The notes: generated by a model from the sequence alone, not told the origin. A DNA stretch of 64,000 bases from Limonium bicolor (GCA_023374045.1 CM041777.1:103928046-103992045); one strand, 5' to 3'. Shown: positions 1 to 12,388, numbered from the stretch's first letter. Numbers and translations are program-made.

Positions 1-103
1 TAAAAGATGCCACCGAATTAATAAAATGAAAATCTACGCAGCATTGTTGCTGCAGTTTATCCTATGTTCAATTTCAGAACATAAATGGTAACGATCTGTA
101 ATA

Positions 104-319
104 CTCCCTCCGTCCTGACTTGACCGTCCTGTTTGCTTTATGACACGTTTTTTCACTTCAATAATTTTATAAAACTAATTTTGTAAAATATAGTTTATCA
201 TGTAAGGAATTATATGCAAAACTTAAAATTTTAAAATTATTTTATCTTATATGTTATATATTGAAGTCAAACGACATGTCTAAATAGTAAACAGGACGGT
301 CAATTCAGGACGGAGGGAG
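104..319. mobile_element. Stowaway-like MITE in an SMC1 intron
   Basis: Terminal inverted repeats of about 30 bp begin CTCCCTCCGTCC and end GGACGGAGGGAG, and the element is flanked by TA on both sides (102-103 and 320-321). TA target, this TIR and the 216-bp length are typical of Stowaway (Tc1/mariner) MITEs. It has no coding capacity. It lies just upstream of the first SMC1 exon in the window, so it is intronic, and is followed by a poly-G run near 340-351. Confidence 0.9.
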
Positions 320-495
320 TATTGTTGAGTGGGTTCGGGGGGGGGGGGGGAGGTATTGCTCTGTTTTGGTTTGCATTTTGTTTTGAAATCTGTTCTTTTA
401 CGAATAGAAGTGGATTAGGTGTGTGCTCTCTGGTTATGCTTCCGGTCAAGCTTTGATAACCTATGCGAGCTATGCCTTGTCTTTTGTTTGAGCAG

Positions 496-3400
496 CAACC
501 TGGAATTCTAAAACTGAAGGAGGAAATCTCTCGCATAAATTCAAAAATTAAGAAAGCTGATAAAGATCTCGACAAAAAGAGAGAAGAAAAAAAGAAACAT
601 GATGGCAAAATGGACAAGCTGAAGAAAAATTTGAAGGACTTATCTAGAAAAAGGGATACTCTTATAGCAGAAGGACAAGGTGGTGGAGGAAAAATTCAGT
701 TGGCTGATAGTCAACTACAAGAATATTACAGGATGTAAGCTTCTCTATCTTGCTTTCTTTTTCTCTCTTTCCTGCTTGAGTACTACTTCTTATGCAGGTC
801 TTAAAAATCATATTCAACTTAGGACTAGTATTTTGTCTCTGAATTTTTGTGCAACTAGGATATGACTTATTAGAGAATCCAAAGTGCTCTATTTTAATTG
901 TCTTCTTTTGACACATCAAACAAATTAGCAAGGAGGAGGCAGGGAAGAGGACAGTGAAACTTAGAGATGAAAAAGAAGTTCTTGATAGACAACAGCGTGC
1001 TGGCGTTGAAGCTAAAAAGAATTTGGAGGAGAATCTTCTCCAATTAGAAGGGCGGTTGGAAGAACTCAATTCACGACAGGAGGAAATGCAAGCAAGGCTG
1101 GCAAAAAGTAAAGATGCATCAAAGAACCATGAGGAGGAGATAGAACAGTTGAAAAGGGAACGAGAAGATATGAAAAGAGGGCACAGTGAATCTAGGTATT
1201 TGGGCTTGCTAGATTTTAAGCCTATTACATATTTTCTTGTGTTATTGTGAACTTTACATGTCTGTTTGAGACTTGCTGTGCGCCACCAAAAAAATAAGGG
1301 TTTCCGCTGGCTTTTAATGTCCTTCGTGCTCTGAAAGTAGCATTTGGGGTGAAGCATGTTGTGTAAATTGTATATTTTTTCTTCTGAATCTTCCCTTTTC
1401 ATGCAGTCGCAAGTATGAAGGTCTGAAGCAACAAATTGATGAAGTGGAAGATCTGTTACGTCAATTAAAGGCTGATAGGCATGATAATGAGCGTGATGTT
1501 AAAATGTCACAAACAATTGATGCTCTTAAACATTTGTTCCCTGGAGTTCATGGCCGGATGACTGACCTTTGCCGCCCAACACAGAAAAAGTATAACTTAG
1601 CTGTCACTGTTGCCATGGGGCGGTTTATGGATGCAGTTGTGGTCGAAGATGAGGCTACTGGAAAAGAATGCATTAAGGTATCCATTGTATCCCTAAGCTA
1701 CGTAAAATGATCCTGTACATGTATAAGAACTCCCCATGCCTCGCTCTCCACTGATTTTGGGCTTACATCAATAGATAGTTTGCCATTTTGTAGTCAGACC
1801 TGTTACATTAACATAATGCTCCTTTTTTCTCAGTATCTTAAAGATCAAAGACTTCCTCCTCAGACTTTCATACCACTCCAGTCTGTTCGTGTGAAACCTA
1901 TCATGGAGAGACTCCGGACGTTAGACAAAAGGGCTAAATTGGTCTTCGATGTTATCCAATATCCTTTTCATATTAATTGTACTTTCACTGACTATCAACA
2001 ATAGTTACATTCAAATCCTGTCATTGATTCTGGAAAACAGTAGTTAACATATTAGATTGGTACAGTGTTCTGCTTCTGCATTGCCTTGTCTATAGTATTT
2101 ACTGTGTGCAGAGCAGAACCTGCTTGCTGGAACTATGGGTAAGTGAGGGAAAATGGAACATTGGTTGAAGCATCTCGATTAGAGATGTGTTTGCTTGTAT
2201 AATTGTAGATATTTTGTAATACTAGAACTTCCTGGTAAAAGAATCTCTTTCTGCGGCTAAATACAGCTTAGATTGATTTTGATTGAGAAAGGAACCCCGA
2301 CTTGAGTTGAAGTATCTGGCACAGACCTTAGGTAATTTGAGATAGATATGTGAGCCTTCTAGTTTTTTAACTACAAATAAATTATATGATTTTTCCTTAA
2401 TTAGAGTGTCTTTCTAGTGACCAAGCTTCTTTTTATTTGGGTGAACGACCATATGATGATGTCAGTATCAAGTACCGGTTTGATATTGTAGTTGCTGGGA
2501 TTTCATACATTCTTCTTGAGAACTTCTAATCCCTAAAGGGGTTCTTTTTTTTGGTGGGTTGTTCTTGTCATAATTGACATAGCCAGAGGCTGATGGAGAA
2601 CTTCTAATCAACAATTCTTTTTTCCTTAACTTGCACAAATTTGATCCAGTTCTGGAAAATGCTGTTCTATTTGCAGTGGGAAATACTTTAGTCTGTGATG
2701 ATCTTGAGAAAGCCAAGTCCATTAGTTGGGGAGGAGAGAGGCATAAAGGTAGATGTGTCTCTATTCATTAGTATGCAAGCCCTTTCATTTACATTTTATT
2801 TTTTAATTTTTTGGTGTACTAGCTCTTAACATTTCTTCTACTTGAATTTGACCTGTTTTAGTGGTAACCGTTGATGGGATCCTCCTTTCAAAGTCTGGGA
2901 CTATGACTGGTGGAACATCTGGTGGAATGGAAGCTAGGTCTAACAAGTGGGATTCTAAGAAGATTGAAGGTTTGTAGCAGAGGTAAATTTGGGGGTTTCT
3001 TTTCCGTTCCCTGTGTAAAAGTTTTTGAAACTGTTTGCAGGACTGAAGACCAAAAAGGAAAAGTTGGAGTTGGAGCTGAGATCACTGGGATCACCCAGAG
3101 AATTGCAAGTGAGAGAGTCAGAGTTATCTGGCAAAATCAGCGGTCTTGAGAAGAAAATGAGTTATGCAAAGATGGAAGAGGTACAATGGTGCAATTTCTT
3201 GTGTGAACTTGTGCAATGTGAAATGTTATTATGCTTGCGAGGGAAACCAAACAAAGGACCTGTAAGTCCCTTTGGGTTGCTATATCATGTGGGGTTTATT
3301 GAAAATCTGCAGTGTTGGTATATGTACTGTTTCCCTTTCCATTCATTAAGGTTCATCTCACTACCTAGTGGTCAAATCATTGAATTTCCTTGCCCATGTG

Positions 3401-6400
3401 GGAAATTACTAGGAATAAACCAATCACACCTCCTTCAAGGGCTGGAGGGGGAATATGTTTGGTGTTTCTGTTGATAAGGCTTGAAACCAGCCTTGAGTTA
3501 GATATCTTCCATCAAGCTGGGCTAATGACGATAGGTAGATTGTAATTATTCTCTTTTTAGTTAATATTAAAAACAAAGATTTTCTTTGCTTTTTTTTTTT
3601 CTGTTAGTGAGCCAACTTTTCTATTACTGACCAAATTCCCAGAAGTATAACACTAGCATTGAAGCTTCCACCTTGACTATGATCAATATGTCAATATATA
3701 CTCCTTTCTCCCGCAAAGAAAACCATAAACCAGTTGTAGAATGCATCATACCATAGTCCTGAATAATAAGATATCTGATACTGCTGATATTCATCATCTA
3801 GCCTCTCAATCCTCCTGGTCTATGTTCTAATGCACTATCATACTTCCTGCCTGAACCTGTTTGGATTATGCTAGCAACCAAAAAGTACTGGTCCCTCCCT
3901 CCGATGGCTACTGATCCAGTTCTCAAAATTCAAGTGAATGGATACTCTTGAAGAGCTGTTAAAATTATCGTAGATGTTTGAGTAGCATCTTTAGGCTTTT
4001 CATTCTTGCAAGCTTGGAGACTGTAGTTTTCTGTATGAATTTTAGATAATGGAAGTACTCTAAGAAAACGGTCAAGTGTTCTGTTGTCCAGGGATTGTGT
4101 GGACAACTTTGTCAGTTCTCAAGAAATCAATCTCTTACAGTATCTTAGTAATTCAGTGCTTTCTAGGATTGCTACTCTTGAACTGCAGGAGGATACTCTT
4201 ATGCAAGGCCAATGTAATGTCCCATTGTGTTCAAGGCTATGCTGAATCCATGCCATAGAGTTTTGTTCGTATGACTACAGTCTCAATATGTCTAGCAATT
4301 TTTGTTCTTTGCGTTGATGTCCTTTTGTTTAATTTGTAGAAAACTATAAAACAAAATCTTCCAAAGTTGGAGAAGGAGAGGAGAAGTATTGAAAAAGAGA
4401 TTCATCGAATAAAGCCTCAAATAGAAGAGGTATTGTTACTCTTTGTTGTGATTTCAATTCAAGTTATCTGTATCATGAACCTGAAAATTGTCATATTATA
4501 TTGCAGGAAGAAAGTGCCATCAGGAAGAGAGCTGGTCAAATTCAAGAGCTTGAGGAAAGTATAAATGTAATCGTGGACGGTATTTATAAGGAGTTTAGTG
4601 AGTCTGTCGGGGTCGAGAACATGCGTGCATATGAAGAAAGTCAGCTCACAGCTGCCCAAGAAATGGCTGATAAGAGGGTTCATTTAAGTAACCAGATCTC
4701 AAAGCTCAAATACCAGTACGAAGGAGTTCACTTATTTACTTGAATACCAAATTATTTACTGCTATGCAATAGATGCCTAGGATAAAGCTTATTCTACTGA
4801 AGGATTGGAAGAAGAAAATTGACAAGAAGAATACTTTGTACTTTTTTTTGGAAATTCTCATTTCTTGTGTACCTACTTGTTGGTCGGTCAGTGTTGGCAT
4901 GAGAAATTTACTACTGACTTGGAGGGAAACAAATACAGTATTCGAGTTCATCCCTAAAATCTACATTTTGTTTCTTTCTTTTACTTTTGTGTGCCATTAA
5001 GCATCTGTTTCCTAACCTGAATTCTCTTAGTCAATGTATAAAACCTTTGTCTAGTTGATTTTCTTAGGTCTGTTTTAAGTGGTTTGGTATGTTGGCTATC
5101 AAGTTTCAACGCATTCTTCTGTCTTCTATGATTGTAGATTGGAGTATGAAGAAAAGCAGGATATGGAGTCCCAGATTACAGCATTACATGATTCTCGGGA
5201 TGCCTTGGAAGTTGAATTGGAAAAGGCCCAGGAGAAAGAGCGTGCCTTGAAGTTACAGATGGAGAAAATTGCAGCTGATATTGAAGAGTTGAAGAAAGAA
5301 TCCGATGGTAAACTTCATTTCTCTTCAAAAGTTTTTGTTCCTGTCTTTGATCTGATACTATCACCCAAGCTTTTTTGTGATGTATGTTGGCATATTATCG
5401 TTTCATATAACTGAAATCTCAGAGGTCATGTAGCTACGAAGATGTTTTTTATGATAAGTGCATCGTTCTAGCTCGTGAAATAGACCCGCTCTTTTTCAGT
5501 TTTGTATTTTGTTGTTGGTATTTTTTAGAACTTATTGGATATAAAACTCAACTTTCTCCCTCTTTATCTCACTTAGAGTGGAAGTCGAAGGTTGATTCGT
5601 GTGAAAAGGAAATTCAGGAACACAATAAGAAGAATTCCAGTACTACCACCAGTTTGACCAAGTTGAACCGGGAGATTGGTGTCAAGGTTGGTGTCCTTTA
5701 GATGCATGTACTCTTGCTGATTTCAGTGCGGGAATTAGACTGACTGTGACTGTTGTTTGCTAACTTTGAAAGGAGTCTCAAATTCTAAATCTCAAGGCGA
5801 GGAAGGAGGATATAAAGGAGAGATGTGAGCTTGAGAACATTGAGCTCCCCACGATCTCTGACCCAATGGACATTGATTCATCTACCCCTGGCCCATTCTA
5901 TAATTTTGATGAGTTAGATGGATCTCTTCGGAAGAAAATGAGGACGTCTGAGAGAGAAAAGCAGGATGCTGAGTTCAGGCGTAAAATTGATGCTTTGATA
6001 TCTGAGATTGAGAAAACAGCTCCTAACCTGAAAGCGTTGGACCAGTATGAGGCACTGAAAGAGAAAGAAAGACTTGTGACTGAGGAGTTTGATTGTGCCC
6101 GGAAAAAGGAGCGAGAGATTTCTGATAAATTCAATCAAGTCAGAGATCTAAGGTGCTGCATTTCTTTCATTATGTGCTCCTTCATTGTACTAAACGATGG
6201 TTATTAGTTAAGCTTCTTGCTTTATCAGGTACAAGAAGTTTATGGATGCTTTTAAGCACATCTCAGAGAACATTGATAAGATCTACAAGCAGTTAACAAA
6301 GAGCAACATGCATCCGTTGGGTGGGACTGCGTACTTGAATCTGGAGAATGAGGACGACCCTTTCCTATATGGCATCAAGTTTACAGCAATGCCCCCGACA

Positions 6401-7970
6401 AAGCGTTATCGTGATATGGATCAACTCTCCGGAGGTGAAAAAACTGTTGCAGCACTTGCCTTGCTGTTTGCTATTCACAGGTAATAAATTGTTATTATTC
6501 CATTCTCTCTACCAAACTGTGCTGTTGTGAGTGATGGGCAAGCTGTCACATGCAAGTTAGTCCTCACAATGTGATTTGGTGACACATCGTGTTTAGCAGA
6601 GATGATGGCTTGATGCCAGTTCAGTAGGATAGGATCTCAAGTTTTGAAGGCTGAACTTTCTACTTTTATTCAGTTGAGTACTTGCCCAGTTTCCTTCAAC
6701 TCCTAATTGATCGTAAATCATGACAACAGCTTTAAGCCTTCCCCGTTCTTCATCCTGGATGAAGTGGATGCTGCTTTGGATAATCTGAACGTTGCCAAAG
6801 TTGCTGGTTTCGTTCGGTCAAAATCATGTAGAACATCTGCAAGCAACCAGGACACTGTAGATGGGTGTGGGTTTCAGAGCATTGTGATTTCCCTGAAAGA
6901 CACCTTCTATGACAAGGCAGAGGCCCTTGTGGGCGTTTACAGGGACCGAGACGAAAGGTTAGTCCATCCTTTTCGACTTCGTTTTGTTGGGTATAAATGC
7001 CTACCTTTTCTACTTATTTGAATTAGTGTGGCCTGACAGGTCACTGGTTGAAATCTTTGATTTGAATCTGACTCGTAATTAAATGGGGCCGATTTGAATC
7101 CATCAGGATATAGCAGGTTGGGTTTGCGTCAAGCATTGTATCTAGTCTTTTAGATGGGAATTGTTATTTGCGGTCAATATTTTACTTTATACAGTCACTT
7201 TTATATAGAGTTGGCAGCCGAAAGTAGGTTGCCCAGCGGTTACCACTGTCATTGCCAACCAGCGGCTACAACAGACATAACCACCGACGGCTGCAATCAA
7301 AGTGTGCGACACAAACACATTTTACCTACTCTTCATTATCACCTTTATCCACATAATCATCATCATCTCATCATCAATAAATTTAACTGATACACACAAT
7401 ATAATTGGGAGTCAGCTGCAATCAATAATTTTAACTGATACACACAATATAATTGGGAGTCAGCTGCAATTTCTGTGGCCAGGTCTCTGGCAGTAGTCGG
7501 CTGGAGGGCTTGTAGTCTGGTGTCATTTGACTGTGACTGCATGTAGTAATTTAGTGCTGCAAATAGAGTTTCAGGTTTTAGATTAGTCCAATAATTAAAT
7601 AACGTGAAGATATCTAATCTAATCCTCACCCATAAATTAGGTTCAGTTTGTCTTGGTATTTTGGGTCATATTTGATGTCATATTTATAGCATTTTGAGGT
7701 GGTCTCTGTTTTGGTCTCGTTTGGGTTCCACGTGAGTCGTGTTTTTCTCCAACAACATACTATCGCATACAAAACAATCTCAAATATGTTAAAAGGGGAA
7801 CAGAGCCTAGTTGAAAGTTGAACCTGATCTGAGACTTAAAAGGGTTGACCTATTGTTTGAAAGGTACAAATGTATCTAGTGTTAATCTAACCATATGTTT
7901 TCTTGACAGCTGCTCGAAGACGTTGACGTTTGACTTGACTAAACACCCCGAGTCTCTAGATAATGTCTGA
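496..7970 (+). CDS. SMC1: SMC1 cohesin subunit, 3' part of gene (15 exons)
   Basis: Structural maintenance of chromosomes 1, the cohesin ATPase that with SMC3 and the SCC1/RAD21 kleisin holds sister chromatids in the nucleus. Exons I place: 496-734, 929-1195, 1407-1677, 1834-1958, 2639-2748, 2862-2969, 3041-3180, 4340-4429, 4507-4715, 5138-5307, 5577-5686, 5773-6152, 6229-6480, 6730-6957, 7910-7970 (stop TGA 7968-7970). They total 2760 nt, 919 codons plus stop, and every junction keeps phase. In order the protein shows coiled coil (exons 1-2), the hinge with [12 protein letters not shown] and [12 protein letters not shown] (exons 3-6), a second long coiled coil (exons 7-12), the ABC signature [13 protein letters not shown] (exon 13), and Walker [14 protein letters not shown] (exon 14). 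The N-terminal Walker A head lies left of the window. All introns are GT-AG except 1959-2638. No frameshift or premature stop, so the gene looks functional. Confidence 0.97.
1959..2638 (+). other. U12-type intron of SMC1 with apparent AT-AA ends
   Basis: The donor is ATATCCTTTT, the AT-class U12 5' splice site, and TTCCTTAAC, the U12 branch-point consensus, lies at 2622-2630. Conserved SMC1 residues (VFDVIQ then FDPVLENAV) fix the exon ends at 1958 and 2639, because the glutamine codon is split CA|A. The intron therefore ends ...GCACAA (AA) rather than AC; using the nearby AC at 2635-2636 would shift the frame. AT-AA is a rare but known minor-class variant. Confidence 0.8.
3181..4339 (+). other. 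Large SMC1 intron (1.16 kb), no insert recognised
   Basis: GT-AG intron between the exons ending KMEE (3180) and beginning KTIKQNL (4340). I see no transposon ends, RNA gene or conserved coding sequence in it; open frames here are intronic. Confidence 0.75.
6958..7909 (+). other. Last SMC1 intron (0.95 kb)
   Basis: GT-AG intron separating the exon ending near YRDRDE from the short last exon ([10 protein letters not shown]..., 20 codons). It contains a 48-bp tandem duplication but no recognisable gene. Confidence 0.85.
7373..7468. repeat. 48-bp tandem duplication in SMC1 intron
   Basis: Two adjacent near-identical copies of a unit containing ACTGATACACACAATATAAT and GGGAGTCAGCTGCA, in register at a 48-bp offset (7387 against 7435). 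Probably a recent slippage or unequal-crossover duplication. Confidence 0.85.
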
Positions 7971-8629
7971 AAGGTACAGAGATTTTTATTTATGCACATC
8001 TATACTCTTACTATATCCGTTTGTAACCTAGAAGTTATGTGCTCTGTCCGATAGAAACTATTGTATGTATATAACAATTTTAGGTTTAGATGTAGTAGTT
8101 GATTTTCATTTATTAGTCTTGGCACTCGCACAAATTGATCTTAAATTCCGATGAGGTCAGGATTGCTCCTTTGTATCTGCATAGCTTGTTATGATTCATG
8201 AAGCACCGTGGGAGATTAGGACTCGCTTAGCTACATGTGCCTGCCCCCAACCCCATTCATGTAGTTTTGCCTTATCTTCTTCCAAAGTGTAAATTCTTCT
8301 CCTTAACCCGCCTCAATGTAGATTTCTGCTTTTGATTGATCCTTCATCTTTGCTCTCCTCTTCGCTACCCTTTCGCTCGTATATTTCCTTCCACGTTGAT
8401 TTATTTCCCTTTTCTAAGCCACGTCAGTCTTAGACACTGATCTATGAATATATACACAGAACAGTCGTAGTGTTATAATTTTTTTGACATCTATCTACAG
8501 TAGAAGTGGTATTTTTATAAACCCCTGATGCGCCCTAATTGAGTCAGTTGCACATGAAATATAGGTCGTAATCTTGAAATGAGTTGGTTTTTGAGAACGG
8601 AATGATGATGCTAGCTCATCCATCAGGTA
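7971..8629. other. SMC1 3' flank, no gene seen
   Basis: Sequence after the SMC1 stop codon. It should include the 3'UTR and polyadenylation region, but I cannot place a poly(A) site with confidence. No conserved ORF or repeat boundary is recognised. Confidence 0.6.
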
Positions 8630-8915
8630 TGGAGATAAACATGTGTCAACATGTGTTGGCTGAATAAAAAAGAAAGGAAAAAAGTATAAAGAAAAGAAAA
8701 AAGAGGGATTAAGATTCATACACTCTTGTCTACGGGATAGAGTCTGGAATGCTGAATATTGCCTTTTTAGGAGGATATAGAAAATAATCATTTTTTTAAA
8801 ATATTATAACTTACAAATTAAAACTGAAAATAAAAAGAATTATACCATTGTTCATCATTTTTCGTGCTCTTCAGAATAAGATGCATCATGGATATGTTTT
8901 GGTCAACTTAAAATT
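8630..8915 (+). repeat. Left inverted arm of fold-back element
   Basis: Pairs in inverted orientation with about 10500-10770. The strongest block is 8840-8900, around the CATTGTTCATCATTTTTCG motif. Confidence 0.7.
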
Positions 8916-8934
8916 TTATGTTTTTAGAATGAGT

Positions 8935-9532
8935 TAGGGGTGACAATTTCAACACGGCCTGTTTGACCAACACCAACTCGACATGAAGTTAGCGGGTTGG
9001 GTTTTAAAATTTGACATGATTCAATAAATGGGTCAACCCGAATATGACTTCGTTTAATAACCGTGTCGGGTTTGGGTTTAAGGTATGTAACCCGCTAACC
9101 CGTTTAAGTAATTTATATTAAATAAATATATATTATAAATTATAGATTATTCATTTTTTATTATCAAATTTTAATATAAATAAGATATATAAATATTAAA
9201 ATTAAGTATTTAACTAAATTAAAGTTAATAATATCATAGAATGACAAATCTAATGTTAATTAATCAAATTATTTTCTTTTATATAACTAAACATGTTAGG
9301 TTTGAGTTAAATATATGTGGATTTGAGTTTTAAATTTGGACATAATTAGCTAATTGGGTCAGACGGGTCAACCCGTTCGATAACCCGGTCAACCTGTTTA
9401 ATAAACGGGTTGGGTTTGAGTTTCATATTTTGACACGATTAATTAAACGGGTTGGGTCGGGTCAACCCGTTTAATAAACGGGTCGGGTTTGGGTTTAGCC
9501 TAACACGACCCACGAACCCGTTTTGTCACCCC
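8935..9532. mobile_element. hAT-like non-autonomous element, nested
   Basis: Ends AGGGGTGACAA and TTGTCACCCC(T) are inverted repeats. The direct repeat TAGAATGAGT (8925-8934 and 9533-9542) flanks the element and includes an 8-bp hAT-sized TSD. The interior is rich in GGGTTGGGT / ACCCAACCC blocks with an AT-rich centre and no ORF. It sits inside the left half of the fold-back element and is therefore younger. Confidence 0.8.
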
Positions 9533-9634
9533 TAGAATGAGTATATATTACAAAGTGAATCTTATTCATTAGCAAAATGAATCTTCTTCATAATAAAATG
9601 AACCTTATTCATTAACAAAATAAATCTTACACCA

Positions 9635-9945
9635 GTCGAGTTAGTAACGACAATATAAAGTGGAACTAATACCAAAAAGATTACTCTACCCCGCAAACAC
9701 CAAAAACCCCACCCTATGATAGTTAAAAACGTCAAAAGCATTTTTATGGTTTGTAGTGCAGGGTTTAGGGTCGTTAGACCCTAAACCACAAACCCTAAAA
9801 AACTGTCGAGTCAGTGATGACAATATAAAGTGCAGAACTAATGCCAAAAGATTATCCTACCCCCTCCCCCCCAAACACCCTAAAAACCAACTTTAGGAAT
9901 GCTAAAAATGTCGAAGAAATTTTTAGGGTTTGTAGTGCAGGATTA
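9635..9945. repeat. Diverged tandem duplication with telomere-like hairpin
   Basis: Two copies of a block of about 165 bp (9635-9795 and 9800-9945) share the order GTCGAGT..GACAATATAAAGTG..ACCAAAAAC..GTCAAAAG..TTTGTAGTGCAGG. At 9762-9787 a hairpin with 11-bp arms, GGTTTAGGGTC and GACCCTAAACC, carries plant telomere-type heptamers. Confidence 0.7.
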
Positions 9946-10032
9946 AGTTTCACTTAAAAAAAAAACACAAAGCATTCATATTGTTTTATATGAAATGTTC
10001 GCTTTCTTAAACATAAGATTCACTTTTTTTTT

Positions 10033-10463
10033 AAAACGAATGATTCATTTTCAATAAATGAAAGGTTCACTTTATAAAAACCTCTGATTCACATTTCTTA
10101 AACCTGTTAATCACTTATTTTAGTTAAATAATATATGCTTACGAGATTCACTCTTATTACTCTGATTCACTTTGTAACAACTTCTGATTCACTTTTTAAC
10201 AACCTTTGATTCACTTTGCTTAAACCTTTGATTCACACTAGAAAAATACTTTTATAAAACGAAAGATTCATTTTTAATAAAAGAAAGGTTCACTTTATAA
10301 AAACCTATGATTCACATTTCTTAAAGCCCTTAATCACTTAATTTAGTTAAACAATATATGCTTACGAGATTCACTTTTATTACTCTGATTCACTTTGTAA
10401 CAACTTCTGATTCACTTTTTAACAAACCTTTGATTCACTTTGCTTAAACTTATGATTCACAAT
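10033..10463. repeat. 222-bp tandem duplication of GATTCAC-rich sequence
   Basis: Two copies (about 10033-10255 and 10256-10463) share the same succession, including AAAGGTTCACTTTATAAAAA, TATATGCTTACGAGATTCAC and CTGATTCACTTTGTAACAAC. Within each copy the heptamer GATTCAC recurs many times. Confidence 0.8.
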
Positions 10464-10499
10464 TAATCTTAAAAATATGTACATACAAAAAATAAAAAA

Positions 10500-10770
10500 T
10501 AAAAAATTTACTAAAATATATCCATGATGCATCTTGTTTTGAAGAGTACGAAAAATGATGAACAATGGTATAATTTGTTTTATTTTTGCACTTATATTTT
10601 GTAAGTTATGATATTTTAAAAAAATAGTTTTCTCCCTCCTACCCACATACTCCCCCATTATACTCCCGTACACGTGTGACTATTCCTCTTATTCTCTTTT
10701 TTTCTTTTTTCTTTATTTCTGTCCAATAAAATATTGACATGTGACACTCTCCATATTAGAACCTGGTTCC
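10500..10770 (-). repeat. Right inverted arm of fold-back element
   Basis: Inverted partner of 8630-8915. The reverse complement reads through CCATTGTTCATCATTTTTCG and GATGCATCATGGATAT like the left arm. Confidence 0.7.
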
Positions 10771-12388
10771 TTCGCCAGGTTCGAAATCGCGTTTGAGAAA
10801 AGCGTTGCAGTCTAATGTCGCCCTTTGCCTTGCTGTACAACGTGTCGTTTTGCATATCTTTTTTCTGACGAATAAGATGAAACACATTCATTCACCATGA
10901 TTTGAGAAAAACCAGGGTGAACTGAAATCATACATCAAAGTACTCTCATATTTAAAATATCTCTCATTGAATATGGATTTAAATCTGGAACATATATTTT
11001 GAATAGGGGAGTAGTTCTTTTTAAAACCATACATTAGAATAGATAAGTCGATACTACTACAAGTCTACAAGCATTAAACCCAATAAATTGGAGACTATCC
11101 AATCCAACCGGACCTTAAAATTATGTACGTCAGGGGAGGAAGCAGCAAGCGCCTAACATGAGTGACTAAAACCTTTGCGAAATTCCCTAGAAAAATTTGG
11201 GTTACGTATAACATCATGATCTTGTAATGGACCTGAACATGGTCTATTTAGTACTAAACAATAAAATAGACATGAATCCTGCTTCATTGCAACTTTTAAG
11301 CAATTTGAAATAGCCAAATCTTTGGCAATGAAATAGGGGCAAACTGCGTCACTTTTTTTTTTGTTTGGACAGAGGTAACAATTACTAATCCTTTATGATT
11401 CTAAAAGATGCCATAAGAGACGCCTGTTTTCCTTAACGAACTAATCTATCAGTACATATGCCAAAAATGAAAGCTCACTGACGTTTTATGGGAGAAAGAG
11501 AACAACATCATGATTATGCTCATTGGACACTTCTAGTTCCAGCGGGGAGAGGAGAGGTTTTTATCAACATCCATAATATCTGGCTAGAATCTTCCACAAC
11601 ATCAAAACACGATAAATAGAATCAAAATCGCTGGTAGCTTCCATGCACTTAGTGAGCCTTACTTGTGGCACATGATATTCAATTACTCAGATCTGACACG
11701 ATAAATGCCATTTTCGGCAATATGCTACACTCACTTATCTCATTGGCCATCTAAAGAAAGAGGAACCCATGAGTAATAACAATATCAATAGGAAGTAGAT
11801 CGATGTAGCTCAAGAGCTGACTGGGAGAGAACGTACGATTTAGGAGAAAGGTGAATGAGATTGTGATGAAGCAAAATCTCGGAAAAAATGGTGTAAAGTG
11901 TAAACATTGCCACTTAGAATATAGGTAAAAAAAAGTATCCAGACTATTCCCATTGGCCTTTTCTACTCCTTTGAGTAGAAAAAATAAAGTATCTAAATTT
12001 GGTATGTAGGTCTTATGGTCTGTTTCACCATTTCGAATGTACTACTTATATTAATAGTATAGCTGGTCTTTTTCAAAAATATACATTATGGTACATGAAT
12101 ATGCTCCTTTTGCCCATGGCTGTATTGAGATACTAGCTAGTAAAACATCTTAAAACTAGCTAGATGTTTTTTATTTCTAAAAAAACTATTTAAGAAAAAT
12201 AGCATACTCATATAATAAGGTATTGTTTTATTATCTAAAAATATCATGTTCATATACCATATTGTTAGCACTAAGTTACCATAATTTGCCCATTCTAAAC
12301 TATATATGAATATTAAAATTTAACCAAATAAACCTAGAATATGTAATGAGCTCAGCCGTCAACCCAAATGATGTGCTCTAGTCATTAC
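10771..12388. other. Non-coding stretch, nothing recognised
   Basis: AT-rich sequence without a long ORF, recognisable protein match, RNA gene or clear repeat boundary. It may be old degraded repeat DNA between the fold-back element and the copia LTR. Confidence 0.5.

Larger units (their letters stand above)
8630..10770. mobile_element. Fold-back / Mutator-like non-autonomous element
   Basis: The two ends are inverted copies of each other. The left arm (about 8630-8915) contains TATACCATTGTTCATCATTT then ATGCATCATGGATATGTTTT; the reverse complement of the right arm (about 10500-10770) has the same order with mismatches. The arms are best conserved at 8790-8910 and 10510-10640 and fade outward, so outer ends are approximate and no TSD was identified. 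The interior lacks coding capacity and holds tandem repeats plus a nested hAT-like element. Arms longer than 200 bp suggest a Mutator-like or fold-back element; the superfamily is inferred. Confidence 0.65.

Noticed and set aside
337..351. Poly-G run
   Set aside because: A simple homopolymer next to the MITE; nothing further supports a functional element.
662..1402. Minus-strand 246-codon open frame opposite SMC1 exons
   Set aside because: It runs antisense across well-supported SMC1 exons and an intron and has no recognisable domain; a shadow frame.
2634..2636. GCAC as ordinary AT-AC acceptor in SMC1
   Set aside because: It would put the following conserved SMC1 exon out of frame by two bases.
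10771..12388. Possible gene between fold-back and copia elements
   Set aside because: No long frame, splice-consistent coding exons or family motif could be found.
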